A DNA stretch of 51,915 nucleotides from positions 1 through 51,915 of IMG/VR virus record IMGVR_UViG_3300050138_000383; one strand, written 5' to 3'. Positions 33,950 to 41,642 of this stretch are shown here, piece after piece. The translations under genes were made by a program, and so were the position numbers. How positions within the stretch are numbered: the stretch's first letter is position 1; each line of letters starts with the position of its first letter. A model generated the notes under the pieces. It did no database searches and was not told the origin of the DNA. It worked only from the letters and a program-made list of their open reading frames with translations. Source of the stretch: a virus.

Positions 33950-34105
33950 GCACTCGTCGCCAAGCCACTCAATGCAGAGCGGTCCTATGGAGAATAGGTG
34001 ACAGCCGCAATGAGGATTAATATATTCGATATAGGGAAATTCGCAGGACGTGATTTTCCCGTCTTTGCGCCAAAACCCTATGTGAAGTCGCCTACTTATC
34101 TTCAC
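33899..34105 (-). CDS. Hypothetical small Cys-rich phage protein (68 aa)
   Basis: This GTG-started frame overlaps the end of the upstream HAD gene by 14 bp, with AGGA about 7 nt before the GTG. The product has an alternating hydrophobic core (LHIGFWRKDGKI, CGCHLFSIGPLCIEWL) that reads like a real folded beta protein and not a shadow frame. It ends in a low-complexity Ala/Ser tail that overlaps the dUTPase 3' end on the other strand by 51 bp. The real protein could be functional without that tail. Function unknown. Confidence 0.5.
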   Translation of the reverse strand: MKISRRLHIGFWRKDGKITSCEFPYIEYINPHCGCHLFSIGPLCIEWLGDECLNASAAEAASTAPSDR

Positions 34106-34526
34106 TCAAGATCCTGAGAGCAATTTCCGCGTCTTTCTGGGTAAATCCAACATATCCGTTTATTTTCAGGTAGTTATCGCCCAATTTTGGCAGTGGATAG
34201 TCGTCCAGGGCTACGAATTTTTTGACTTCTGGGTGAGCTTTGAGCCACGCTTTGATTTGGACGGCCCTGTTTTCTGGCATAAAGCCGCCATCAGCCTCTG
34301 TGAGTCCGATAACTTTGGTCGAATCGATGCCGTTTTCCTTAAGAATTTCACGAATCTTTTCGAGGCCCCATCGACGCCATGCACTAGATACGACCAGGCG
34401 AACGTTTGGGTCTTTGACTAAAACCGACTGCACGTTCGCGCACGCGCTCGCGGAAAACCCGCTGCTACTGTGGTGGAATGAGAGTGGGGCTATTACGCCG
34501 TCGAAGTCGAGGAAAATTACTTTCAT
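34092..34526 (-). CDS. HAD-superfamily phosphatase (HAD_SAK-like), copy 1
   Basis: The 144-residue product has motif I as VIFLDFDGV (Asp7, Asp9), motif II as LVVSSAWR, and an acidic motif IV as FVALDDY. The compact layout, with SSxWR after a short cap, matches the HAD domains found in Swiss-army-knife RNA-repair proteins and in stand-alone phage phosphatases. It probably removes a phosphate from a nucleotide or an RNA 3' end. A paralogue lies at 40627-41211. The gene is 19 bp after the deformylase gene in the large minus-strand operon. Confidence 0.8.
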   Translation of the reverse strand: MKVIFLDFDGVIAPLSFHHSSSGFSASACANVQSVLVKDPNVRLVVSSAWRRWGLEKIREILKENGIDSTKVIGLTEADGGFMPENRAVQIKAWLKAHPEVKKFVALDDYPLPKLGDNYLKINGYVGFTQKDAEIALRILSEDK

Positions 34527-34545
34527 AGGCTTAAGATTGTATCCA

Positions 34546-35031
34546 CTATTTTAGTCCCCATTTTTTTGCAAGCAGTTTTCTCTGAGCTTTTGGAATGCTT
34601 TTTGACTGAAGATGCGATTTGCCATCTAGATGGTCCATTTCGTGCTGTACGCACACCGCATGAAGGCCCTGAAACACTCTTCGATTCATCTGACCCTTTT
34701 CGTCCTGAAAGTCGATCTGAATCCAGGCGGCGCGTTCACTCAAAATCAAGAATTCGCCAGGCGCGCTGAGGCAGCCCTCTTTCAGATTGGCCGAAATTTC
34801 AGATTTCTGTACAATTTTTGGGTTTATGATGTAAAGTTTTTCGCTATCGACTCCGCCCATCACGAACATGCGACAATGAAGTCCTACCTGATTTGCAGCA
34901 AGACCTAATCCGCCGCGCTTGAGCATAGCTTCCCACATGCCTTCCAGCAGGATCTTAAGTTCTGGGCCGAAAACCGTGACGTCGTCACATTTTCTGAACA
35001 GGCTTGGATCGGGGAATTTTAAAATGTCCAC
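34546..35031 (-). CDS. def: Peptide deformylase
   Basis: Removes the N-formyl group from nascent proteins as they leave the ribosome, using a metal (Fe or Zn). The 161-residue length is typical. All three motifs are visible: GLGLAANQVG (41-50), EGCLS (85-89, Cys87 as metal ligand) and HEMDH (130-134, with catalytic Glu131 and the two His ligands). The start overlaps the upstream gene by 13 bp. Phage deformylases are known from marine phages and are thought to support translation of phage or photosystem proteins. Here it sits with tRNA and RNA-repair genes. Confidence 0.95.
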   Translation of the reverse strand: MDILKFPDPSLFRKCDDVTVFGPELKILLEGMWEAMLKRGGLGLAANQVGLHCRMFVMGGVDSEKLYIINPKIVQKSEISANLKEGCLSAPGEFLILSERAAWIQIDFQDEKGQMNRRVFQGLHAVCVQHEMDHLDGKSHLQSKSIPKAQRKLLAKKWGLK

Positions 35032-35342
35032 TTAAATACCAACTGTGTGAGTTTTTGACCAACGTCCATAGAAATTGGACCGTATATTCCGAAAGACGCT
35101 TTCTTTTCAGAGACCGATTTTCCTAACCAAACAGCGCCGCCGACAACTCCGACTGTTTCTTTACCGAACCAGTCGTAAGCCTTGTATTCGAGGCTTTTAG
35201 TTTGATGTTTTTCATATGAATTGACATTTTGCTCAACGCCACTCTGTTTTGCGCTAGCGGTCAGCGCTTTTTGACACGCATCATTAGATTGTCCAGAAAG
35301 TCCCACGCAGGCTGACATTATGAGCGAATCTAGTAAGGCCAT
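35019..35342 (-). CDS. Hypothetical phage protein (107 aa)
   Basis: The product has an N-terminal hydrophobic and Cys-containing region (LLDSLIMSACVGLSG), a polar middle, then GVVGGAVWLGKSV, which may be a short membrane or packing helix, and a beta-like end (QLTQLVFKWTF). No known motif is seen. The ATG directly follows the stop of the previous gene (1-base junction), and the 3' end overlaps the deformylase start by 13 bp, so it is part of the coupled operon. Confidence 0.7.
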   Translation of the reverse strand: MALLDSLIMSACVGLSGQSNDACQKALTASAKQSGVEQNVNSYEKHQTKSLEYKAYDWFGKETVGVVGGAVWLGKSVSEKKASFGIYGPISMDVGQKLTQLVFKWTF

Positions 35343-35552
35343 TCAATCCTCGTTATTTTCTTCGTGCCAGTTTTTTTCCAGGTCCTCGTCTTTTTCAGAC
35401 ATGGGCACTTCGTTATCTAGGATTGTATCAGAAACAGACATTAAATGTCTAGTCGTTTTTGGATCTGCCTTTCGCAGTGCGTCTCCAATACGTTTAAAAG
35501 CTTCTTTTGAATCGATTTTTTTATGTTTTAGGTCATCACAAATACTGCACAT
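35343..35552 (-). CDS. Hypothetical small acidic protein with CxxC (69 aa)
   Basis: The N-terminus is MCSICDDLKHKKI, with one CxxC pair. The rest is a charged helix with an acidic tail (PMSEKDEDLEKNW, then HEENNED). It is unlikely to be membrane bound. It lies 17 bp after the DUF1643 gene and directly before the 107-residue gene. Function unknown. Confidence 0.65.
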   Translation of the reverse strand: MCSICDDLKHKKIDSKEAFKRIGDALRKADPKTTRHLMSVSDTILDNEVPMSEKDEDLEKNWHEENNED

Positions 35553-35569
35553 GACTCATAGTAGGACGA

Positions 35570-36097
35570 TCAAGCCTTAATGTCAATAGGAATAGGTTTC
35601 ACATCGTAACCAATATACAGAGGGTGTGCGGGTGAGCCATCCTTATTGATTCTTAGTGCTCTAACCTTGCGTTTACCATTCCAGAAAATTAGCTGACCTA
35701 GAGTTTTTCCGCCCTGATTATTGAAAAGTATGCCATATTTGCCCCAGCCGCAAATTGTGACGTCGCACATTTGCGACACTTCGACTATTTTCTGTGGATT
35801 CCATAAACCTACTGGATCTTGACTCTTCTTGATCATTTTTTTAAGTTCTTCGGGATCTGTGGCGCGGTACGCGAATACGTTAGTCACTACGATACCGCCA
35901 TAGCCCATCATCTCAGCGCGACGCTTACAACGCTCTATGGTAGGATCGTTGGTGTTTTCGTCGGCAGTGCTAGGATTCAGCATGCAAAAATTAATGAGAG
36001 GTAAAGCCCCGTCCCAAATACGCCACAAGGAATAGCGGTACTTCTCGCATTCAGAAAATATGGCTCCAGAATACTCGTCACCGCGAAATTTGTTCAC
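35570..36097 (-). CDS. DUF1643 family protein
   Basis: The 175-residue product matches the DUF1643 family seen in many phages and bacteria. Characteristic segments are YRYSLWRIWD near the start, INFCMLNPSTADE, TIERCKRRA, VVTNVFAYRATDPEEL, CDVTICGWG and PAHPLYI near the end. The NPSTAD and GWG motifs are the usual family hallmarks. Biochemical function is unknown. The start is GTG, overlapping the stop of the upstream gene as GTGA, and its own 3' end is 17 bp before the next gene. Confidence 0.9.
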   Translation of the reverse strand: MNKFRGDEYSGAIFSECEKYRYSLWRIWDGALPLINFCMLNPSTADENTNDPTIERCKRRAEMMGYGGIVVTNVFAYRATDPEELKKMIKKSQDPVGLWNPQKIVEVSQMCDVTICGWGKYGILFNNQGGKTLGQLIFWNGKRKVRALRINKDGSPAHPLYIGYDVKPIPIDIKA

Positions 36098-37176
36098 AGA
36101 CCACCATGTGCAAAAGCATTTCCTGTGGGACGAATGTACTTGAGAATATATTTATTGAGCGCCTGCCCCTGCCTGCCCAGATACATAAACATCGCGTGCG
36201 GGTGTTTGAGATCGTTCTTGCCCTGAACCAACAATCCCAGCTGCTTTTTACCTTCTTTGGTGTCGATATCGATGTGGCGCAGCGTGCGCGCATCTTCGTC
36301 AATTGCAGCCAACGTGTACGAGTACTGTTTTTCAAGAGTTTCAATCATAGGCTCATATTCTGCGCGAAATTCTTCGGGCAATTGTTGAACGTAAAATCGC
36401 GAAACCCTGCCGTCTTCCATAGCCTCCCAGAAAGAAAGCGGAGACATTTGCGAGATCATTTTTGCGATCCGCATATACTCGTGACCCTTAATTTTGACTC
36501 GCGTGCCACCTTCAAAGCGCACAACGAAGCCTTCTTCGTCCTTGGGCATGGTTTTTTGCATCTCAATCATTTGGTCTATTGTGTAATCGTACTTTTTAGC
36601 TATGGGCATTCCTATTAATCGCGCGATTTGTTCAATCCATTCCCAGGCACCTTCTTCTTGGGATTGAACGCTGTATCCTCCCAACAACACGAGTTTTTGC
36701 TCATCACCGTAATTTACGATAATTTTATTTTCTGGATAAATGATTTCAACCAAGAAAGTACAATTGGTTGGCAGCGAGAATAGGTTGTATTTCTTCAAAA
36801 GCTCCGCGCCTTTGATTGCCTGCTCAGAGTTCAAAGACCCGCGCGTAGCAACATTCCATTTGCCACCGTAATAGTAAATTATACCAAGAGAGCCATCGCA
36901 TTTTTCGAAGACTTCGTATGGCTCTTTGGGCAAATTTAAAAGGCTGACTTCTTCCATTTCTCCCAGGTTGAAAAACTTAGGAAAGGGTTTGGCGACGAGT
37001 CGGCCCGTTTTCTTTTCGAATATGATACCTCGGGCATCACGAGTATAACAGGTTTGCCATGCTCGCTCAAACGTACACTGATCCGTGTACCCATAAAGAA
37101 CGAGGTCATTGTTTTCTGTCTTGCGCAAATAACCATGTTTCACCATGTCCTCAAAGGCATTAAGATCGTATTTCAT
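36094..37176 (-). CDS. rnlA: RNA ligase, T4 Rnl1-like
   Basis: Seals 5'-phosphate and 3'-hydroxyl RNA ends using ATP. The 360-residue product is close to the 374 residues of T4 Rnl1. The adenylated Lys is in motif I, KCDGSLG (Lys92). Motif III-like FLVEIIYPENKIIV, motif IV EGFVVRF and motif V VKIKGHEY follow in order. The start at 37176 (MKYDLNAFEDM) is set by an ATGA overlap with the upstream stop; a longer frame runs back into that gene. In T4, Rnl1 with Pnkp reverses anticodon cleavage of tRNA-Lys by the host PrrC nuclease. A polynucleotide kinase/phosphatase gene lies 700 bp upstream in the same operon, so the same repair pair is present here. Confidence 0.92.
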   Translation of the reverse strand: MKYDLNAFEDMVKHGYLRKTENNDLVLYGYTDQCTFERAWQTCYTRDARGIIFEKKTGRLVAKPFPKFFNLGEMEEVSLLNLPKEPYEVFEKCDGSLGIIYYYGGKWNVATRGSLNSEQAIKGAELLKKYNLFSLPTNCTFLVEIIYPENKIIVNYGDEQKLVLLGGYSVQSQEEGAWEWIEQIARLIGMPIAKKYDYTIDQMIEMQKTMPKDEEGFVVRFEGGTRVKIKGHEYMRIAKMISQMSPLSFWEAMEDGRVSRFYVQQLPEEFRAEYEPMIETLEKQYSYTLAAIDEDARTLRHIDIDTKEGKKQLGLLVQGKNDLKHPHAMFMYLGRQGQALNKYILKYIRPTGNAFAHGGL

Positions 37177-37403
37177 GTGCCAAGAGCCTTCCAAAATATT
37201 TCTTGTGTTTTTTTATGGTTTAGCTTTGGGTCTATTGAATTTTTTACGTATCTTCCTTTATACATTACGGTATGAGCAAATAAAACCCTTTGTCTCTTGG
37301 TTTTCGCCGCCTTGAAGCCCTCAAGGTTTTCTGGAGTAATGTGATAAAGAGCGTTATCAAAGTCAAATGTACTATATGAATATTCGTATTTACTATCAAT
37401 CAT
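37173..37403 (-). CDS. Hypothetical protein (76 aa)
   Basis: A small, Tyr- and Lys-rich protein (YEYSYSTFDFDNALYH, then KAAKTKRQRVLFAHTV). No domain is recognised. Its ATG overlaps the stop of the endonuclease VII-like gene as TAATG, and its stop overlaps the RNA ligase start as ATGA. It is therefore co-translated with both and may act with the RNA-repair pair, though nothing in the sequence shows it. Confidence 0.65.
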   Translation of the reverse strand: MIDSKYEYSYSTFDFDNALYHITPENLEGFKAAKTKRQRVLFAHTVMYKGRYVKNSIDPKLNHKKTQEIFWKALGT

Positions 37404-37846
37404 TACAAACCTCTCAGGTAAATAATAGCCTTACTTAACAACTCTGGATCGTCTTTCATCATTCCCAATGCGCGATTGCAATAGGAACACAATACTCCTC
37501 TAATTTTACCAGTTGTATGGCAATGGTCAACAACGAAATTTTTACTATCACTTTTATCCGATCTGCATACGGCACATCTCTTGCCCTGTTTTTCGAACAT
37601 GGCATTAAATTCATCCAAAGTAATTCCGTATCTGGATCTGAGAGTATAGTCTCTGGCTTCAGTCGGATTCAGTTCTCTATATCGCTTCTTATAAGCTGCT
37701 GTTTTCGATTTGTTTCCATTTTTCCAATGAATCGATCTTTTGTTGCAACACATGCGACAATAAATATTGAGACCATCCTTCTTCTGCCGATTTGCAGTAA
37801 AGCAGTCTAAACTCTTGAATTGCTTGCAGTCTTTGCAGTATTTCAA
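37403..37846 (-). CDS. Recombination endonuclease VII-like HNH nuclease
   Basis: The 147-residue product has two N-terminal zinc pairs (CKDC, CRMCC) and the endonuclease VII/HNH signature CAVC...VVDHCHTTGKIRGVLCSYCN, followed by a helical MMKDDPELLSKAI. In T4, endonuclease VII (gp49) resolves Holliday junctions and branched DNA before packaging. Small relatives such as this one are also mobile endonucleases. It lacks the long C-terminal dimerisation domain of gp49 and sits between RNA-repair genes, so a homing role is at least as likely. The start overlaps the kinase/phosphatase gene by ATGA. Confidence 0.88.
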   Translation of the reverse strand: MKYCKDCKQFKSLDCFTANRQKKDGLNIYCRMCCNKRSIHWKNGNKSKTAAYKKRYRELNPTEARDYTLRSRYGITLDEFNAMFEKQGKRCAVCRSDKSDSKNFVVDHCHTTGKIRGVLCSYCNRALGMMKDDPELLSKAIIYLRGL

Positions 37847-38724
37847 AAATCACCTACGTCGCACTGCAGTGTCACAAAGCCGCGCTTTCGCCACATATCG
37901 ACGACCTGCTGTCTATCATCAATCATGAAGACTGGCGTGTATCGTGTCAATATCTCAAAATCCAAAAGGATCTCTTTGACGATAGAATCCTTGCGAGAGT
38001 CACCGCGCTGTCTCATAACAAGATCGTCATATCCAACATCATGTCTGTTGAGCCACTCCATAGTGGCAGCACGCTGCTCTTCTCCGCGACCTGAGCACAA
38101 AACGATCTTATAGTTCTCTCTCATAGCCTCAAGAATTTCATTGCACCAATTGTGGATCGTGTCGTTTGGAATGCCGTCCATAAACGCCATCCAGTTTTTC
38201 TTGCCTTCACCGCGAACGTGGTGACGTCGATGCTCTATATTACAAAGCGTTCCATCCAAATCGCAGATGATCGCGAATGGCTTATCGCCATCCATGTAAT
38301 ATCGTTTTACCTCATTGGCTTCCCAATCCTCGACGCGCTCATAGGTCTTGAAAAAGAAGTTGAGGGCCTGACGTGCGTTCGTCTCATCCTTGATTGTTTC
38401 ATGTCCCTGGCGCGCTATGGCGCGCGTAAGACACTCGTGGTAAGGAACATGGAGAACGCGTATTACGATGTGATACGAGAGCTTTCGCGCTTGCTCCAAG
38501 TAATTGTTTCTTTGAGCTTTATTGAAATTCATGCGATCAACGATAACATGCTGACCTTTGCGCAAAGCTTCGCGGAATATTTCCATGTGCTCGAATTTGC
38601 CCTGAGAATCTTGATTTACGTAAACCGTGGCTGCGCCATGGTCACCATCATTTTCCAAGAGATTTTTTGCCATTGTTGACTTACCAGAACCAGGAGGGCC
38701 AACGAGCATTGTGAGTTGTTTCAT
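37843..38724 (-). CDS. pseT: Polynucleotide 5'-kinase/3'-phosphatase
   Basis: Bifunctional RNA/DNA end-healing enzyme: it phosphorylates 5'-OH ends and removes 3'-phosphates or 2',3'-cyclic phosphates, preparing ends for ligation. The 293-residue length matches T4 Pnkp (301). The N-terminal kinase P-loop is GPPGSGKST (9-17), with VDRMNFN later. The C-terminal HAD phosphatase has DLDGT (Asp155, Asp157) and VLCSGR. The start at 38724 is set by an ATGA overlap with the preceding gene; 15 further codons upstream would lie inside that gene. It pairs functionally with the RNA ligase at 36094. Confidence 0.93.
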   Translation of the reverse strand: MKQLTMLVGPPGSGKSTMAKNLLENDGDHGAATVYVNQDSQGKFEHMEIFREALRKGQHVIVDRMNFNKAQRNNYLEQARKLSYHIVIRVLHVPYHECLTRAIARQGHETIKDETNARQALNFFFKTYERVEDWEANEVKRYYMDGDKPFAIICDLDGTLCNIEHRRHHVRGEGKKNWMAFMDGIPNDTIHNWCNEILEAMRENYKIVLCSGRGEEQRAATMEWLNRHDVGYDDLVMRQRGDSRKDSIVKEILLDFEILTRYTPVFMIDDRQQVVDMWRKRGFVTLQCDVGDF

Positions 38725-39200
38725 TTCTTTTGCCTCATTTGGAATAAAAATGTGCCAAGTTTCGTACAATCCTGTCTGTCGGCCAAGTTAAACGTAGGAA
38801 TTCCACGCTCTTGAGCTAAAACAAGACCTGTTCGTGTTCCGCCGCGATTCTTGCCATCATATGTCCACGCTACAATGAACTCTGAGGGCTGATCGAGCTT
38901 CTCACCCAATATCAACTGTACATTACGGCCATGCAGTTTTCTAGCATATTCGTTACAAGCTGACCACATTGGATGAATCTGAGACGCTATTTTTTCAGCT
39001 TCAGAAGTTGAGTGCTTTGGTCTTAAAATGACTTTATTTTCGGTATTTTTTACGCCGCGCTCGAATGCAGAATCAGCGCCATCAGCGCCGCCAGAGCGTA
39101 ATACGAATCCGACAGCTTCCAGGTAGGCAGCTATCTTTGTGATCTTCTCTTGCTCACTGACAGGGGTATTTCTGGACCCTATGCCTGTGTAGAACTTCAT
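38721..39200 (-). CDS. SLOG/DprA-like nucleotide-binding fold protein
   Basis: The 159-residue product begins FYTGIGSRNTP and continues LRSGGADGADSAFERG, the glycine-rich loops of the SLOG (Rossmann-like, DprA/LOG) superfamily. IVAWTYDG and GGTRTGLVLAQERGIPTFNL supply the later nucleotide-binding loop. Proteins of this type are common in phages and are often annotated as DprA-like, but the DNA-binding features of DprA are absent. SLOG domains can bind or process nucleotide-derived ligands, and a sensing or hydrolase role is possible. It is coupled to its neighbours by ATGA and TAATG overlaps. Confidence 0.8.
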   Translation of the reverse strand: MKFYTGIGSRNTPVSEQEKITKIAAYLEAVGFVLRSGGADGADSAFERGVKNTENKVILRPKHSTSEAEKIASQIHPMWSACNEYARKLHGRNVQLILGEKLDQPSEFIVAWTYDGKNRGGTRTGLVLAQERGIPTFNLADRQDCTKLGTFLFQMRQKK

Positions 39201-39499
39201 TACTTCAATTCAACTTTGTCCGCCATGGCTTTTGCACCTTGCATGCAATAATCCTGGTATACCGGAATCAAAGGATCGCCCTGTTCCACATGTTTTACTT
39301 CAGAAATTGTATTCATGCATCCACCAAGATAGCCAATCTTGACTACGGTCTTGATCGCCTGTCCACAATCTTTAATGTCTTCCAGAGTGGCTTTTTCAAC
39401 TGCTTCGTTGATTTTTCTGTTCGTATTTCTGGACACGACGGCTAACGATATGACCAACCCAATGTTGGCCAGTAACGATAATAACATTCCTAGTTTCAT
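39200..39499 (-). CDS. Hypothetical membrane-anchored protein (99 aa)
   Basis: An N-terminal hydrophobic segment (MLLSLLANIGLVISLAVV) is followed by a soluble region with three Cys residues (KDCGQ, GGCMN, DYCMQG), suggesting location outside the cytoplasm with a disulfide. No cleavage site is obvious. Start and stop overlap the neighbouring genes (ATGA, TAATG). Function unknown. Confidence 0.7.
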   Translation of the reverse strand: MKLGMLLSLLANIGLVISLAVVSRNTNRKINEAVEKATLEDIKDCGQAIKTVVKIGYLGGCMNTISEVKHVEQGDPLIPVYQDYCMQGAKAMADKVELK

Positions 39500-40380
39500 A
39501 CCTTGCTCACAATCTGCTGGATTTGACGCAGCATATCCTTATAATGATCGGCGGTTTCTACCATTCCCTGGAGAGTGCCGAAATGCTCCTCAAGGACTTC
39601 TAACAAAAGTTTTTTGATGACTGGCTCATCAGGCTTATATTGCAGAGTCGACTTTGTGTAAGTCTCCTCTAGGGTCTTTTCCTTCATATGAAAATACTGC
39701 TCGATTTGTTCAATCGTCCACTGGCCCGCGCGAATCTCTTTCAGTTGCTCATTGTTCCTGCGAAGGTCCAAGTCATGCTCCGTGAGGATCATTTCGACTT
39801 CATTCAGTAGGCGGACAACGTGGTAAGCGAACTTGACGTCGTACCCATACTTCTGAATCATTTCGAAGCGCGTACCTTCAGGATTGGCCTCTTTGATTCG
39901 CATTTTATGCATTTGCGAATAGGCGTAGCCCTTGAAAGTGTGCCACGCGCCCTTGTGCAGGAACTTCTTACGATTGTCCCGTACATGCTGGGCGATCTTT
40001 GTCGCCTTAAGAACGCATGTTTCGTCCGTGAATAATGAGTCAATCATATTTGGATTGCAGCCCATTGTTAACTGGAAGTATTTTACGATGTTGTAGATCT
40101 GAAAGTCGTACTCTTTATTGCGATCTTTCTCGATAACATGATGCTGCTGGAATTGCTCAAAGCGCTGAATCTGCTGGCCGAAACCAGGAATCTCGCCGCG
40201 CAAATGCGGGAAGATCATGTCCTTTGAAGGAATGCAGAAGCCGTACACGTCCATATCAGAGTCGCTATTTGCGACGGCATAGGCCTGAGATCCCATCACA
40301 GTAAGATATTGGGTGCCGCCCTGAACGTATGGCGGCGGTTTGATGAGGCCTTTTGAGACTAGTCTTTCGATTAAATCCAT
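39496..40380 (-). CDS. Predicted nucleotidyltransferase (pol beta superfamily)
   Basis: The 294-residue product has the nucleotidyltransferase signature GSQAYAVANSDSDMDVYG (Gly30-Ser31, metal-binding Asp42 and Asp44). The remainder is largely helical (PNMIDSLF, HTFKGYAYSQMHKMRI). Proteins of this family are widespread in phages and in RNA-repair operons; their substrates are not settled, and RNA ends or nucleotides are likely. The ATG has no ribosome binding site, and a promoter-like element ends 6 nt upstream, so a leaderless transcript is possible. It sits in the operon with the kinase/phosphatase, ligase and CCA-type enzyme. Confidence 0.85.
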   Translation of the reverse strand: MDLIERLVSKGLIKPPPYVQGGTQYLTVMGSQAYAVANSDSDMDVYGFCIPSKDMIFPHLRGEIPGFGQQIQRFEQFQQHHVIEKDRNKEYDFQIYNIVKYFQLTMGCNPNMIDSLFTDETCVLKATKIAQHVRDNRKKFLHKGAWHTFKGYAYSQMHKMRIKEANPEGTRFEMIQKYGYDVKFAYHVVRLLNEVEMILTEHDLDLRRNNEQLKEIRAGQWTIEQIEQYFHMKEKTLEETYTKSTLQYKPDEPVIKKLLLEVLEEHFGTLQGMVETADHYKDMLRQIQQIVSKV

Positions 40381-40386
40381 ATGAAC

Positions 40387-40415
40387 AGACTACAATACCC
40401 TTGACATTAAGTCAA
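40387..40415 (-). promoter_or_regulatory. Candidate promoter abutting the nucleotidyltransferase start
   Basis: On the minus strand TTGACT (40415-40410) is followed after 17 bp by TAGTCT (40392-40387), then 6 nt and the ATG at 40380. The -35 is good (5 of 6), the -10 weak (3 of 6). TTGAC-TTAAT-GTCAA is also a small perfect inverted repeat, which could be an operator. The gene lacks a ribosome binding site. Confidence 0.35.
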
Positions 40416-40624
40416 TCGTTTTCGCGCTCATATTCTGCGACTGCCATCAAAAAGAAACTTATAGCAGCCAAAACAACTGCCGTGGACCATCCATTGAATC
40501 CGCCGCCGATCATTTTATGAATCATATCTCCTGCGCCCGCTCCCAAGCCAACACCGATCAGTCGAGAAGTCGCTGCTAATATGGATCTTCTAAACGCCCT
40601 TCGGTTGAGTTGAGGTCTTTTCAC
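40412..40624 (-). CDS. Small membrane protein (70 aa)
   Basis: The basic N-terminus (KRPQLNRRAFRR) is followed by two hydrophobic stretches: a Gly/Ala-rich one (LIGVGLGAGAGD) and a strong one (WSTAVVLAAISFFLMAVAE). The start is GTG at 40624, 2 nt after the stop of the HAD gene. Orientation is probably N-in. A holin-like role cannot be excluded, but the position in an accessory operon does not favour it. Confidence 0.65.
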   Translation of the reverse strand: MKRPQLNRRAFRRSILAATSRLIGVGLGAGAGDMIHKMIGGGFNGWSTAVVLAAISFFLMAVAEYEREND

Positions 40625-40626
40625 GC

Positions 40627-41211
40627 TTAGAAATTATCGTCGAGTTTGGGCTTGGGCAGCTTGTTGAATTCTTCTTTGGCAAGCTTTTCTGCTTCCAGTC
40701 TTTCTGCGACTTTCTTCTGGTTGAAGGAAGACAATTTATCAATCAATTCGACAGCATGGCTAATGCCCATACCGCGATCCCAGTCTGTTTGCACGAAACG
40801 ATCCCTGCCGTGTACTTCTGGAATGCCCCAGGTATTGTCGTCGATGACTGCGTAATGTGTAACTTCAGGATGTTCATTCAGCCACCACGCGATCTCGTAA
40901 CCGCGATTACCGCTTCCATGATCCTTCGGAGTTCTATCGATCACGCGCGAGGAATCAATGTGGTAAGACGCAAGTTTTTCCCTGAGCCAATCAAGCGAAA
41001 ATAGTTCGCGCCAAGTTGACGAGATCACGATTTTAACATCTGGATATTGGTTAAGTACGTGCTGGAATGCCGCACAACAATGGGGCGAAAGAGTCTCGTT
41101 TACTGGACCCTTGACTCCCTGCTCTTTATGCTTCTTCCTTCTATCGCTCTCGTACAGGAACGAGGTCTGAGAATTCAATACGCCGTCAAAGTCTAAAAAA
41201 ATTACCTTCAT
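40627..41211 (-). CDS. HAD-superfamily phosphatase (HAD_SAK-like), copy 2
   Basis: The 194-residue product shows VIFLDFDGVLNS (motif I), IVISSTWRELF (motif II), GYEIAWWLNEHPEV, and HYAVIDDNTWG (acidic motif IV) followed by RFVQTD. This is the full layout of HAD domains associated with RNA repair (HAD_SAK type). It probably dephosphorylates nucleotides or RNA ends. It has a charged C-terminal helix of ~40 residues not present in the shorter paralogue at 34092. The start at 41211 is fixed by ATGA overlap with the upstream HAD gene. Confidence 0.82.
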   Translation of the reverse strand: MKVIFLDFDGVLNSQTSFLYESDRRKKHKEQGVKGPVNETLSPHCCAAFQHVLNQYPDVKIVISSTWRELFSLDWLREKLASYHIDSSRVIDRTPKDHGSGNRGYEIAWWLNEHPEVTHYAVIDDNTWGIPEVHGRDRFVQTDWDRGMGISHAVELIDKLSSFNQKKVAERLEAEKLAKEEFNKLPKPKLDDNF

Positions 41212-41642
41212 TTGCAAAGTTCCTTAACCACCGCTGCCCAAGCTTTCCTAGGATTTCGGCGATCAAAATGAATAAACTGTCCATGAAACTTTTGGCCCCA
41301 GCGCGCCATATCGTCGTCGACCAGAACGTGGCCGCGTAAAAGCATCTTGTCGCACACCAGGACCATATTGCGTTTAAGCTCTGGGAAATGTTCTGCAATC
41401 CACAGCATCTTTTCGGTGGCGCAATTCGGAGCCTTGCTGGTCATCTTCGATCCAATGTAGACGTCGAGTTTCTTGTTGGCAAGTAGGATTTTGACAGCCT
41501 CTTTAGCGCCGTCCATGACGGCAAGATTTCGGAAAAATCCAGGAACGAACATTTCGGGCGGGTCGTTGATGTGATTTACGATGGCTGCGTCGAAATCTGC
41601 CATTACGCCGTCCATATCCAGAAACACAATCCTCTTAGGCAT
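41208..41642 (-). CDS. HAD phosphatase, 5'(3')-deoxyribonucleotidase-like
   Basis: The 144-residue product begins MPKRIVFLDMDGVMADFD, giving motif I DMDGV. FFRNLAVMDGAKEAVKILL is the cap region typical of NT5C-type 5'-nucleotidases. VYIGSKMTSKAPN carries the motif II Ser/Lys region, and LVDDDMARWG is motif IV. It may remove phosphate from dNMPs during host DNA breakdown. The ATG at 41642 forms an 8-bp overlap with the upstream stop, just as the next gene pair upstream does. A GTG 9 bp further upstream is an alternative start. Confidence 0.8.
   Translation of the reverse strand: MPKRIVFLDMDGVMADFDAAIVNHINDPPEMFVPGFFRNLAVMDGAKEAVKILLANKKLDVYIGSKMTSKAPNCATEKMLWIAEHFPELKRNMVLVCDKMLLRGHVLVDDDMARWGQKFHGQFIHFDRRNPRKAWAAVVKELCK

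Noticed and set aside
36106-36618. 170-codon plus-strand frame opposite the RNA ligase
   Set aside because: Antisense to a gene with all ligase motifs. Composition is Leu/Phe/Val-rich, as expected for the complement of a charged protein.
37177-37194. Six-codon N-terminal extension of the RNA ligase
   Set aside because: The ATGA junction at 37176 matches the operon style, and the extension would lie within the previous gene.
38152-38679. 175-codon plus-strand frame opposite the kinase/phosphatase
   Set aside because: It is a shadow of a well-supported gene, with no ribosome binding site or recognised motif.
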